Shown here piece after piece: positions 26,001 through 33,982 of a stretch of 64,000 nucleotides of DNA (its first letter is position 1; each line of letters begins with the position of its first letter). The stretch is taken from positions 6,571,001 through 6,635,000 of the forward strand of contig NZ_CP109067.1 of NCBI RefSeq assembly GCF_035917335.1. The letters run 5' to 3'. Position numbers and translations under genes: made by a program. The DNA is from Micromonospora sp. NBC_01813. GTDB lineage: Bacteria; Actinomycetota; Actinomycetes; Mycobacteriales; Micromonosporaceae. Below the pieces are notes generated by a model, which saw nothing but the letters and a program-made list of their open reading frames with translations, made no database searches and was not told the origin of the DNA.

Positions 26001-29000
26001 GACCCCGTCGGACACCACCGGCCGGTCACTGTGGTTCGTCTGGAACGGCAACCGGATCGCCACGGTACGCACCGACCCGGTCAACGGCTCACCGCTGTCC
26101 TGGCACTACCACTACACCGGTGACCTGCTGACCCGCGTCTGCGCGCAGGACACCTCCTGCACCGAGTACGAGTACACCGCCGCGTCGCGCTACCACGCCG
26201 CGACGATGGACGCCCGTCCCGACTCGTACTGGCGGTTCGCCGAAAGCCAGGGCACCGCCGCCGGCAGTGAGATCGCCGTCAACCTGGGCAAGGACGCCGG
26301 CACGTACACCGGGGTCACCCTCGGCGCCGCGGGCCCGATCGCCGGTACGGCCGACACCGCCGCGTCGTTCAACGGCACATCGGCCCGGGTCACGCTGCCC
26401 AAGGGGGCGGTCAAGAAGAGCCGGGACGCCTCGATCGAGCTGTGGTTCCGCGTCGGACTGACCCAGACCGGTGGGCCGCTGATCGGCTACCAGGACACCG
26501 AGTTCGGCACCACCGCCGGCACCGGCGTACCGCTGCTCTACACCGGCACCAACGGCCGACTCTATGGCCAGTTCGCCGGTGGTGGCATCGACCCGATCGT
26601 CTCGACCGCCACCGTCAACAACAACCAGTGGCACCACGTGGTGCTCACCTCGATGGGCACCACCCAGACCCTCTACCTCGACGGAGAGTGGGTCGGCGAG
26701 GTCACCGGCCGCACCATCGACCACGCGCTGTTGACGTACAACCAGGTTGGTGCCGCCGTCGCGACCAGCCCGACCGCCTGGCCCAACTGGGGTCCGACGG
26801 CGCAGCGGCACTTCGCCGGGCAGATCGACGAGGTCGCCATCTACGCCCGGCCGCTCGGGCCTGGCACCGTGGAAGAGCACTTCCGCGCCGCGCAGGCCGG
26901 CAGCCACCGGCTGACCAGCGTCCTGCTGCCCAGCGGCAAGACCGCCATCGAGGCCGACTACCACGAGACCACCGGCCGGATCACCGAGTACACCGACGGC
27001 AACGGCGGCACCTGGAAGATCGGTGCCCCGGCCGTCTTCGGCAGCGACCGAGACCTGCGCCGCAGCGTGCAGGTGCTGGACCCGGCGAACCGGCCGCATC
27101 TGTACGAGTACGACGCGCTCGCCGGCCGGCTGCTGCGCAGCGGCACCCCGCTCGGTTTGGAGACCCGCCAGGAGGACCTGCCCGGCCCGCCGCCGACCTC
27201 GTCGCCGTCCCCGCCGACCGAGGTGTGCAGCCAACCGGACCCGAACGACCCGGCGTTCTGCACCATCATCCCCGACGACTCCGGCGGCCCGGTCTTCATC
27301 CGGCATCCGCTGGAAGGCATGGCGATCCGCACCTACACCTACGACCTGCAAGGCCGGCAGAAGCAGATCCGGGACGAGAACGACCACGGCGTCGAGCTCA
27401 AGTACGACGACCGGGGCAACGTCATCTCCCGCAAGAGCTGCCGCAGCAGCACCGAGTGCTACACCACCTACTACAGCTACCCGGCGACCATCACCAACCC
27501 GTACGACCCACGGGCCGGCCTGGCCACCGAGGTGCGCGACGGACGCTCCACCAGCGCCACCGACAACCGGTACCGCACCACGTCCAGCTACCACTTCACC
27601 GGGCAGCTGATCAGCCAGACCGGCCCGGACAACATCACCGTCACCCACCAGTACACCAACGGGGCCGAGCCGGCGTTCGGCGGCGGCAACCAGCCGACCG
27701 GTCTGCTGGACCGCACCATCACCGGCGGGCGCACCACCCGCTACTTCTACTACCGCAACGGTGACCTGGCGCGCACCGTCGACCCGGCCGGGCTGACCAC
27801 CGAGTACACCTACGACCCGCTCGGCCGGCTGGCGACCGAGAAGGAAACCTCCGACAGCTTCCCGGCCGGCGTGGTCACCACGTACACCTGGGACGCCCAC
27901 TCGCGGCTCAAGAGCGAAACCGGCCCGGTGACCACCGACGCGGTCAGCGGCGAACAGCACCAGCAGCACGCCGTCAACGACTACGACGTCGACGGCAACA
28001 TCATCGCCACCACCGTCTACGACCTGGTCGGCGACGACGAGCCACGGACCGGGACGACGGAGTACGACGAGCACAACCGCCCGGTCCGGGTGGTCGACGC
28101 CGAAGGCAACGAGACGAGCCTGTCCTACGACCGGTTCGGCAACAAGACCTCCGAAACCGACGCCAACGGCAACCGGTACGACTACGCCTACACCAACCAG
28201 AACAAACTAGCCGAGGTACGGCTGCGCAACTGGCACAGCGACCCGCCGGGTGGATCAGGCACCGGCGACGTCGACTACCTGGTGCTGCACTCCTACTCGT
28301 ACGACTTCGCCGGCCGGCTGGCCAGCGACACCGACGCGATGGGCCGCCGGCTGGAGTACTTCTACTACCACGACGACCTGCTGGAAAAGGTGGTCCAGAA
28401 AGGGTTCCGCAACCCCGACGGATCCACCCGCGACCAGGTGATCGAACGCAACGTCTACGACGGGGCCGGCAACCTGGTCCGCCGGGAAGAAGGCAACGGC
28501 ACCACGGTCACCGAACATACCCTGGACAACGCCGGCCGGGTCACGACCACCATCGAAGACCCGGGCGGCGTACGGCGCCGCACCGACCTGCGTTACAACA
28601 CCGCCGGCGAGGTCGACCGGATCACCCGCTCCGGCAACACGTCGAACGTGCCCTGGCTGGTCGCCGCCGACACCGAGATCGTCAACTACCTCTACCACGT
28701 CTCCGGTGACGTGTCCCGGGAGACGGTGGTCGCCGGTGCCGCCAGCCGGGTCACCACCCACACGTACGACCAGCGGGGTGTCCGCACCTCGACCGTCGAG
28801 CCGCGCGGCAACGTCGCCGGCGCCGACCCGGCGGCCTTCACCACCCGGTTCACCACCGACGAACTCGGCCGGCAGACCCGGGTCACCGGCCCGGCGGTGG
28901 CCGCCGAAAGCGGCGGCGACACCCCGACGACGGTCAACCCGACCGTCACCGCCGGCTACAACGCCTTCGGCGAGCAGATCGCGACCCGTGACCCGCTCGG

Positions 29001-32000
29001 CAACGTCACCCGCACCGAGTACGACCTGCTCGGCCGACCGGTGCGGACCATTGCCCCGACCTACACCCCGCCGGGCGCGCCGACACCGATCACCCCGACC
29101 ATGCGGACCAGCTACGACCCGCTGGGCAACGTGACCGAGACGGTCGACGCCCGCAACATGGTCACCCGGTTCGAATACGACCAGCTCAACCGGATGGTCA
29201 CCCGGGACGCCCCGGGCACCACCAACGAGCAGCGGGCGATCTGGCGCTACACGTACACCCGCACCGGTGAGGTGCTGTCGGTCACCGACCCGACCGGGGC
29301 CCGGACCGAGTCCACCTACGACGACCTGGACCGGCCGGTCACCCAGACCCGGGTCGAACGGCAGCCGGTCGTCGACAACTTCACCACCCAGCTGCGCTAC
29401 GACGACGCCGGCAACGTGACGTCGGTCGTCTCGCCGTCCGGGGCGACCATGACCAGCGCGTACAACGGGGTCGGCGAACCGATCCGGATGACGTCCCCGG
29501 CCGGGGTGGTCACCCAGTACGGCTACGACCGGGCCGGGCGGCAGGTCCGGGTCGCAGACGGGCTCGGCCGCACCGCGCGGACCAGCTACAACCTGTTCGG
29601 CGACCGGGTCGCCGAGGCCAGCCTGGACCCGGCCGGTGACGTCGTCGCGACCACCAGCTACGGCTACGACGCGGCCGGCAACGTCGTCACCGTCACCGAC
29701 CCCGAGCAGGCCGTCTCGCAGTACGCGTACGACGCGGCCGGTCGGCTGGTCAGCCAGGTCGAGCAGGTCTCCGCGACGAAGTCGATCACCACCACCTTCG
29801 GCTACGACGCGGCCGGCAACCGCACCCGCTACACCGACGGGCGCGGCCACGAGATCATCTACACGGTCAACGCGCTCGGCCTGGCCGAGTCGGTCATCGA
29901 ACCGCCGACCACGGCACACCCCGATCTGACCGACCGGACCTGGACGGTCGCCTACGACGGCAACGGCAACGCCCAGCGGCTGATCGCCCCCGGAGGAGTG
30001 ACCCGGCAGCGGGTGTACGACGCGGCGAACCGGCTCGTCGAGGAGACCGGATCCGGCGCGGAGACGACCACCGCCGCCCGCAGCCTCGGCTACGACCTGG
30101 CCGGCCGGCTCACCCGGGCCAACGCGCCCGGCGGCGACAACACGTTCACCTACAACGACCGGGGTGGCCTGCTCACCGCGGCCGGACCGGCCGGCGCGGC
30201 CAACTTCAGCTACGACGCCGACGGCAACCTGACCAGCCGGACCGACGCCGCCGGCACCGCGACGTTCAGCTACGACGACGGCCGGCTCGACGAGATCACC
30301 GACGCGGTCACCGGCCAGCCGCAGACGCTGCAGTACGACGCGGCCGGTGCGGTACGCGGCATCGACTACGGCGCTGGCCGGGTTCGCGCCTTCAGCTACG
30401 ACGACGTCGGTCGGCTCACCGGTGACCTGCTGCGCAACTCGGCCGGGCAGACCGTCGCCTCGATCGGCTACGGCTACGACAGCAACGGCCAACTGACCAG
30501 CAAGACCACCACCGGCACCGCCGGGGCGGGCGCGCACACCTACGACTACGACGACGCCGGGCGGCTGATCAGCTGGACCGGGCCGGACGGCACCGTCGCC
30601 TACGAGTGGGACGACGCCGGCAACCGGACCCGCGCCGGCCCGAAGACCGCCGTCTACGACGAGCGCAACCGGCTGGTCTCCGACGGCGACTACACGTACG
30701 GCTACAGCGCCCGTGGCTCGGCGCGCACCCGGGTCAGCTCCGGCCTGGTCGAGCAGTACGCCTTCGACGCCTTCGACCGGATGACGTTCGCCGAGGGCGA
30801 GTCGTACGCGTACGACGCCCTCAACCGGGTCGTCTCGCGGGGCAGCACCGCGTTCGGGTACGCCGGGCTGAGCGCGGAGGTCGTCAGCGACGGCACCGAA
30901 ACCTACGCCCGGGGCCCGGGTGACGAACTGCTCGCCGTCGGCAACGGCACCGAGCAGCGGCTGACCCTGGCCGACGCGCACGGCGACGTGGTCGCCGCCT
31001 TCGACCCCACCAACGGCACCTTGCCGTCACTGCCGGACTCGGTGGCCTTCGACCCGTTCGGCGAGCCGACCGCGTCGCAGGGCGACACCGGCAACATCGG
31101 CTACCAGGGCGACTGGACCGACCCGGACACCGGCAAGGTCAACATGGGTGCCCGCTGGTACACCCCCGGCACCGGCAGCTTCGCCTCCCGCGACAGCGTC
31201 ACCTACAGCGCGGGCGCGTCGGTCCTGGCCAACCGCTACACGTACGCCGCCGGAGCGCCGCTGAACTACGACGACCCGACCGGCCACTGGCCGAGCTGGG
31301 TCGACAAGAAGGTCAACCAGGCGAAGCAGAGCATCTCCAACGCCTGGAACTCGACCAAGAGCTGGGCCAGCTCCACCTGGAACACGGCCAAGAGCTACGC
31401 CTCGGCGACGTGGAACTGGGGCGTCTCGGCACTGCGTACCTTCGGCAACCAGCTGAAGCGCGCCGCCAACTGGGTCTACCACAAGTCGGGCGCGGCCACC
31501 GTCGTCAACAAGGCGCGCGAAAGCGTTCAGTCAGCCCGGGACTGGGCCGCCGAACAGGTCGAGAAAGCGGTGCAGGTCACCGAACGCGCCAAGCAGGCTG
31601 TCGAGACTTTCGTCAAGACCCAGGTCGTCCCGAGGGTCAAAGCAGCCGTACAGCCGCTGGTGGCCGGCGTCAAAACGCTGGTGTCGACGACGGCGAAGGT
31701 GGCGGCGGCCGTCACCTCGCTCACCGTCACGGCCATCAAGGACCCGCAGAAGTTCGCCAACACGCTGGCGTTGGAGGCGGCGAAGCACTACCAAGGTCTG
31801 ACCGAGTCGATCAACGGCATGGTCGACAACGCGGTCCAGTTCTGGGACGAACACAAGGCGACCATCACCGGCGCGGTCGTCGGCGGTGTCCTCGGCATCG
31901 GCTGCGGGCTGGCCATCGGCTGGACCGGCGTCGGCGCTGTCGCCTGCGGGGTGGCTGCCGGCGCGATCGGTGCCGCGGTCACCGGCTACATGCAGGGCCA

Positions 32001-33123
32001 GCGGGGCTGGGACCTGGCCGGCACCGCGCTGCTCGGCGGTGCGACCGGCGTACTCGGTGCCTTCGGCGGGGCGGTGCTCGGCTCGGCGGCGCGGGTCGCC
32101 GCACCGGCGCTGCGCGCGCTCGGCGGCCGAGCGGTGGGCGCGCTCTCCAGCGGCGCCCAGAGCGCGGTACGCGGTGCCGTCAGCAGCACCAGGTCGGCAG
32201 TGCGCTCCGGGGTCGAGAGCACCCGCAACCTGGCCAACCGGCTGGCGGGCGGGTGCAAGAACAGTTTCGTCGCGGCGACCCCGGTGCTGATGGCCGACGG
32301 CAGCAGTAAGCCGATCAGCGACGTCGAGGTGGGCGACGTCGTGCTGGCCACCGACCCGACCACCGGCCGTACCGAGGCGGAGGAAGTCACCGCGCTGATC
32401 GTCGGTACGGGCGAGAAGAACCTGGTCGAGGTGACCGTCGACCTGGACGGTGCCGACGGTGACCAGACCGGCACGATCACCGCGACCGACAACCATCCGT
32501 TCTGGGTGGAGAGCATCAATCGCTGGGTCGACGCGGCCGACCTGAAGCCCGGCTACGCCTTCGAAACGGCCGACCACCGGCCGGCCACGGTCGCCGGCAT
32601 CCGCACCTGGACCGAGTACGAGACGGTCCACAACCTCACCGTCGACACCCTCCACACGTACTATGTGATCGCCGGCGACAAGCCGTTGCTGGTTCACAAC
32701 TGCGGTTCCGGAAACGCAGAAGCGACACTTGCGTCAAGTGGGACGGGGACATCAGGGGGTGCATTTCGATCTAGTGTGCCTTTCCGTGCTGACGGGCAAA
32801 CGGTTCTCCATGGTCACGGGAGACCGTCGGGCGGCACCTTCGTTATTCCAGAAGGTACGTCAGTGGCCTTTTATGGCGAGCACGGTTACACGATCACCGC
32901 TACACAGGGAATGCGGATCTCGGGAGGGGGTCCGAAACCGATTCGAGTTCACGGTCCCGGTGAGGAGATCTCCGACTACTTCCTCGAACCACTTGGTCCG
33001 GGTTTCACGTTCCGCGACGGGTCTACGGTTGTCGAAAGGCCGACGCTGCTTAGTGAACTTCTTCAGCCCAATATGGGTACATGTCACTGGGCCGCCTGTC
33101 GAGGCTCAAGAAGTCCCCGCTGA
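23059..33123 (+). CDS. Giant secreted RHS/YD protein with Hint and C-terminal effector domain
   Basis: The protein has up to 3,354 residues. A signal helix lies at about 50-75. A DNRLRE-like region (about 395-575) precedes a DUF6531-like RHS start (about 815-910). Many YD repeats then form the shell, with a LamG/concanavalin-like insert at about 1045-1285. The core motif NRYTYAAGAPLNYDDPTG is at about 2720-2740. A long amphipathic helix and hydrophobic glycine-rich segments follow (about 2750-3060). A Hint domain runs from Cys3066 to HN-Cys3215, so cleavage after Asn3214 would free the last 140 residues. These contain HGHG (3251-3254), HGPGEEISDY and HWAACRG (Cys3347). The start is uncertain: TTG at 23059 has no ribosome site and later GTG codons are possible. 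Delivery of the tip to a target cell is inferred from RHS biology. Confidence 0.88.
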   Translation: MRQNSRPARGWALRYLRFNSVPRDRDQRPGRSGRGPFFSRSFPIGGTAFRSVLAVSLASIMLVNLGGNGVDRAAAARHQQAADRPHVAADKPGQRWGSADGGSHLTRPAVNRNLPQTYRGQYPLHQFDGVAEPADNQARVVEPPAVEARGFDEATSRERTAERGRHQRTFDNADGTRTTELSADPVHYELPDGGWAPIDTDLVAADAGAGGGWRNASDAVDLRLAPHAGAADLVRIALDDQHSIEYGLAGAAEVAGDHAAEAAGDQAAAAGVTYRDVLPHVDVRLAARPGGVKETLVLHSVDAPHTFRFPLRLPGLTVRLVDGEVRFVDDSGVVRAVIPPGYMFDTGAGEQGPATSTGVRYRLTGTDTRPVLEMTLDSTWLRDPARAYPVEVDPTVGPPVTERASTSSMYVHGGTSVSGGEELLIGRSGSANAAAYLKFDNLQSQLANHTIHGVAMTVVSYDAPSCRPRPVAVHPVTASWSGSGGYSWPGPAVGKALASKSFAHGYLATGQSQSACPAASELFDLGVAGRDLVQRWVNGTQANHGLSLRAPVNDGSAWKKFAGTNTPNGPRLYVTHSPYNAGYAIPNPVPEPAVLQNRDGQVDVTVTNKSAEAWTPANYYLAYRAYNAETGAAVTQQRAANLPGTVARNGKATVAATIKRLPPGVYFLDFTMVRTGGVVFTDHQVPPARIVLHVIDVAPVVQEVHPPNGYPAPTLTPLLYARVVDPDAPPSLSLQYKFELCDSNDAGEPVDCTSTAYQASQAWAVPAGRLVWSKSYVWRAIIRDANNEVPTPYSTLVTSVPQPDITSKIAGAPNAAVGQEYDAQTGNLTTAAVDAVVAAVGPELNVVRTYNSLDPRRDLGADATGLAAVPPVFGAGWASRYDMRMVPDDDGTGNVVAVYPDGQTVRFGRNPDGSYAAPLGRVAELTLDATYWRLRDQSGTTYVFARSTGKVTEIVDNASRRLRFTYNSADGGRLSRVQAAATPSDTTGRSLWFVWNGNRIATVRTDPVNGSPLSWHYHYTGDLLTRVCAQDTSCTEYEYTAASRYHAATMDARPDSYWRFAESQGTAAGSEIAVNLGKDAGTYTGVTLGAAGPIAGTADTAASFNGTSARVTLPKGAVKKSRDASIELWFRVGLTQTGGPLIGYQDTEFGTTAGTGVPLLYTGTNGRLYGQFAGGGIDPIVSTATVNNNQWHHVVLTSMGTTQTLYLDGEWVGEVTGRTIDHALLTYNQVGAAVATSPTAWPNWGPTAQRHFAGQIDEVAIYARPLGPGTVEEHFRAAQAGSHRLTSVLLPSGKTAIEADYHETTGRITEYTDGNGGTWKIGAPAVFGSDRDLRRSVQVLDPANRPHLYEYDALAGRLLRSGTPLGLETRQEDLPGPPPTSSPSPPTEVCSQPDPNDPAFCTIIPDDSGGPVFIRHPLEGMAIRTYTYDLQGRQKQIRDENDHGVELKYDDRGNVISRKSCRSSTECYTTYYSYPATITNPYDPRAGLATEVRDGRSTSATDNRYRTTSSYHFTGQLISQTGPDNITVTHQYTNGAEPAFGGGNQPTGLLDRTITGGRTTRYFYYRNGDLARTVDPAGLTTEYTYDPLGRLATEKETSDSFPAGVVTTYTWDAHSRLKSETGPVTTDAVSGEQHQQHAVNDYDVDGNIIATTVYDLVGDDEPRTGTTEYDEHNRPVRVVDAEGNETSLSYDRFGNKTSETDANGNRYDYAYTNQNKLAEVRLRNWHSDPPGGSGTGDVDYLVLHSYSYDFAGRLASDTDAMGRRLEYFYYHDDLLEKVVQKGFRNPDGSTRDQVIERNVYDGAGNLVRREEGNGTTVTEHTLDNAGRVTTTIEDPGGVRRRTDLRYNTAGEVDRITRSGNTSNVPWLVAADTEIVNYLYHVSGDVSRETVVAGAASRVTTHTYDQRGVRTSTVEPRGNVAGADPAAFTTRFTTDELGRQTRVTGPAVAAESGGDTPTTVNPTVTAGYNAFGEQIATRDPLGNVTRTEYDLLGRPVRTIAPTYTPPGAPTPITPTMRTSYDPLGNVTETVDARNMVTRFEYDQLNRMVTRDAPGTTNEQRAIWRYTYTRTGEVLSVTDPTGARTESTYDDLDRPVTQTRVERQPVVDNFTTQLRYDDAGNVTSVVSPSGATMTSAYNGVGEPIRMTSPAGVVTQYGYDRAGRQVRVADGLGRTARTSYNLFGDRVAEASLDPAGDVVATTSYGYDAAGNVVTVTDPEQAVSQYAYDAAGRLVSQVEQVSATKSITTTFGYDAAGNRTRYTDGRGHEIIYTVNALGLAESVIEPPTTAHPDLTDRTWTVAYDGNGNAQRLIAPGGVTRQRVYDAANRLVEETGSGAETTTAARSLGYDLAGRLTRANAPGGDNTFTYNDRGGLLTAAGPAGAANFSYDADGNLTSRTDAAGTATFSYDDGRLDEITDAVTGQPQTLQYDAAGAVRGIDYGAGRVRAFSYDDVGRLTGDLLRNSAGQTVASIGYGYDSNGQLTSKTTTGTAGAGAHTYDYDDAGRLISWTGPDGTVAYEWDDAGNRTRAGPKTAVYDERNRLVSDGDYTYGYSARGSARTRVSSGLVEQYAFDAFDRMTFAEGESYAYDALNRVVSRGSTAFGYAGLSAEVVSDGTETYARGPGDELLAVGNGTEQRLTLADAHGDVVAAFDPTNGTLPSLPDSVAFDPFGEPTASQGDTGNIGYQGDWTDPDTGKVNMGARWYTPGTGSFASRDSVTYSAGASVLANRYTYAAGAPLNYDDPTGHWPSWVDKKVNQAKQSISNAWNSTKSWASSTWNTAKSYASATWNWGVSALRTFGNQLKRAANWVYHKSGAATVVNKARESVQSARDWAAEQVEKAVQVTERAKQAVETFVKTQVVPRVKAAVQPLVAGVKTLVSTTAKVAAAVTSLTVTAIKDPQKFANTLALEAAKHYQGLTESINGMVDNAVQFWDEHKATITGAVVGGVLGIGCGLAIGWTGVGAVACGVAAGAIGAAVTGYMQGQRGWDLAGTALLGGATGVLGAFGGAVLGSAARVAAPALRALGGRAVGALSSGAQSAVRGAVSSTRSAVRSGVESTRNLANRLAGGCKNSFVAATPVLMADGSSKPISDVEVGDVVLATDPTTGRTEAEEVTALIVGTGEKNLVEVTVDLDGADGDQTGTITATDNHPFWVESINRWVDAADLKPGYAFETADHRPATVAGIRTWTEYETVHNLTVDTLHTYYVIAGDKPLLVHNCGSGNAEATLASSGTGTSGGAFRSSVPFRADGQTVLHGHGRPSGGTFVIPEGTSVAFYGEHGYTITATQGMRISGGGPKPIRVHGPGEEISDYFLEPLGPGFTFRDGSTVVERPTLLSELLQPNMGTCHWAACRGSRSPR

Positions 33124-33206
33124 CATAAACCGGCCGGACCCGACGGTTCAATTCCTTCAAAGTTGCGCTCGCGTCGACCGCCAAGAAGACCAATCAGGAA
33201 GGTGAA

Positions 33207-33842
33207 GTGGAATATTTAGATCTTTCGCCTTACGAGTATCTGGCCTCTCCGATTCCGATGCGTTCGCTTGGCTGGCTGGGCCGCGGAAACGGAAACCAGG
33301 CTGAAGGCAGGACCGTGATGACCGATATCGATATTGAGAACTTCTGTGCCGCTTCTTCGCGTGTGGCGAACCTAACTCTCGGCTTCCATGAGTGCGAATT
33401 TTGCCCCCCGGAATCCGCTTTTCGGGGCAATGGCGAATACCATTATTACTTGAGTGGTGGCGACGTTTTTGCTGCACCGGTCATGATTCTGCATTACCTT
33501 CAAGAACATGACTACCGCTTGCCCGAAGAATTTCGGGAAGGGTGGGATGCTACTGCGACGCTATTCTGGGATGGCAGGGCTGAGCGCTTGTGTGAAGTAT
33601 TGGCGGATGACTCCCAGGACGCCGACTTTCGATGCCTGGCCATAACTGACCTGCCGCACTGGCGAGACTATCGGGCGTTTCGGGCTCTAGCGCTCGCGAT
33701 TCAAGATGAGGAACTCGTCGAGACCGTCGGGTACGAAATAGGCCGATCCCTTACGGCATATATGTCTTGTGACTTCGCCGCCGAATTCAACCCTTCCAAC
33801 TTGCCGGACATCGTCAAGTTTGGGATGGGGCTGATTCCATAG
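33207..33842 (+). CDS. Putative cognate immunity protein of the RHS effector
   Basis: The protein has 211 residues from GTG at 33207 (GGAAGG upstream). It is acidic and has no signal peptide, so it is cytoplasmic. Landmarks are YLDLSPYEYL, GFHECEFC (a CxxC-type pair), NGEYHYY and VMILHYLQEHDYRLPEEF. Similar HxCEFC-bearing proteins accompany polymorphic toxins, from memory. It begins 83 bp after the RHS stop and is visibly poorer in GC than the rest of the window, as is the RHS tip, suggesting both were exchanged as a cassette. The immunity role rests on position. Confidence 0.65.
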   Translation: MEYLDLSPYEYLASPIPMRSLGWLGRGNGNQAEGRTVMTDIDIENFCAASSRVANLTLGFHECEFCPPESAFRGNGEYHYYLSGGDVFAAPVMILHYLQEHDYRLPEEFREGWDATATLFWDGRAERLCEVLADDSQDADFRCLAITDLPHWRDYRAFRALALAIQDEELVETVGYEIGRSLTAYMSCDFAAEFNPSNLPDIVKFGMGLIP

Positions 33843-33982
33843 TGCTGCAGGAAAAGGAAGGGGTCTGCCTCGGCAGCTAAAGCAAAGTGTAGCCTTGACT
33901 ACTTGATTCCGCCGGTTGTCATCCGGTTGGCATCTGCCGATGTTTGTCGGCGCCAATGTTGTTGAAGCGGGGAGGATGAGCG

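Noticed and set aside
26089-30981. Minus-strand open frames of about 660 and 900 codons under the RHS gene
   Set aside because: Val/Gly/Arg-rich antisense shadows of YD repeats with no domain signature.
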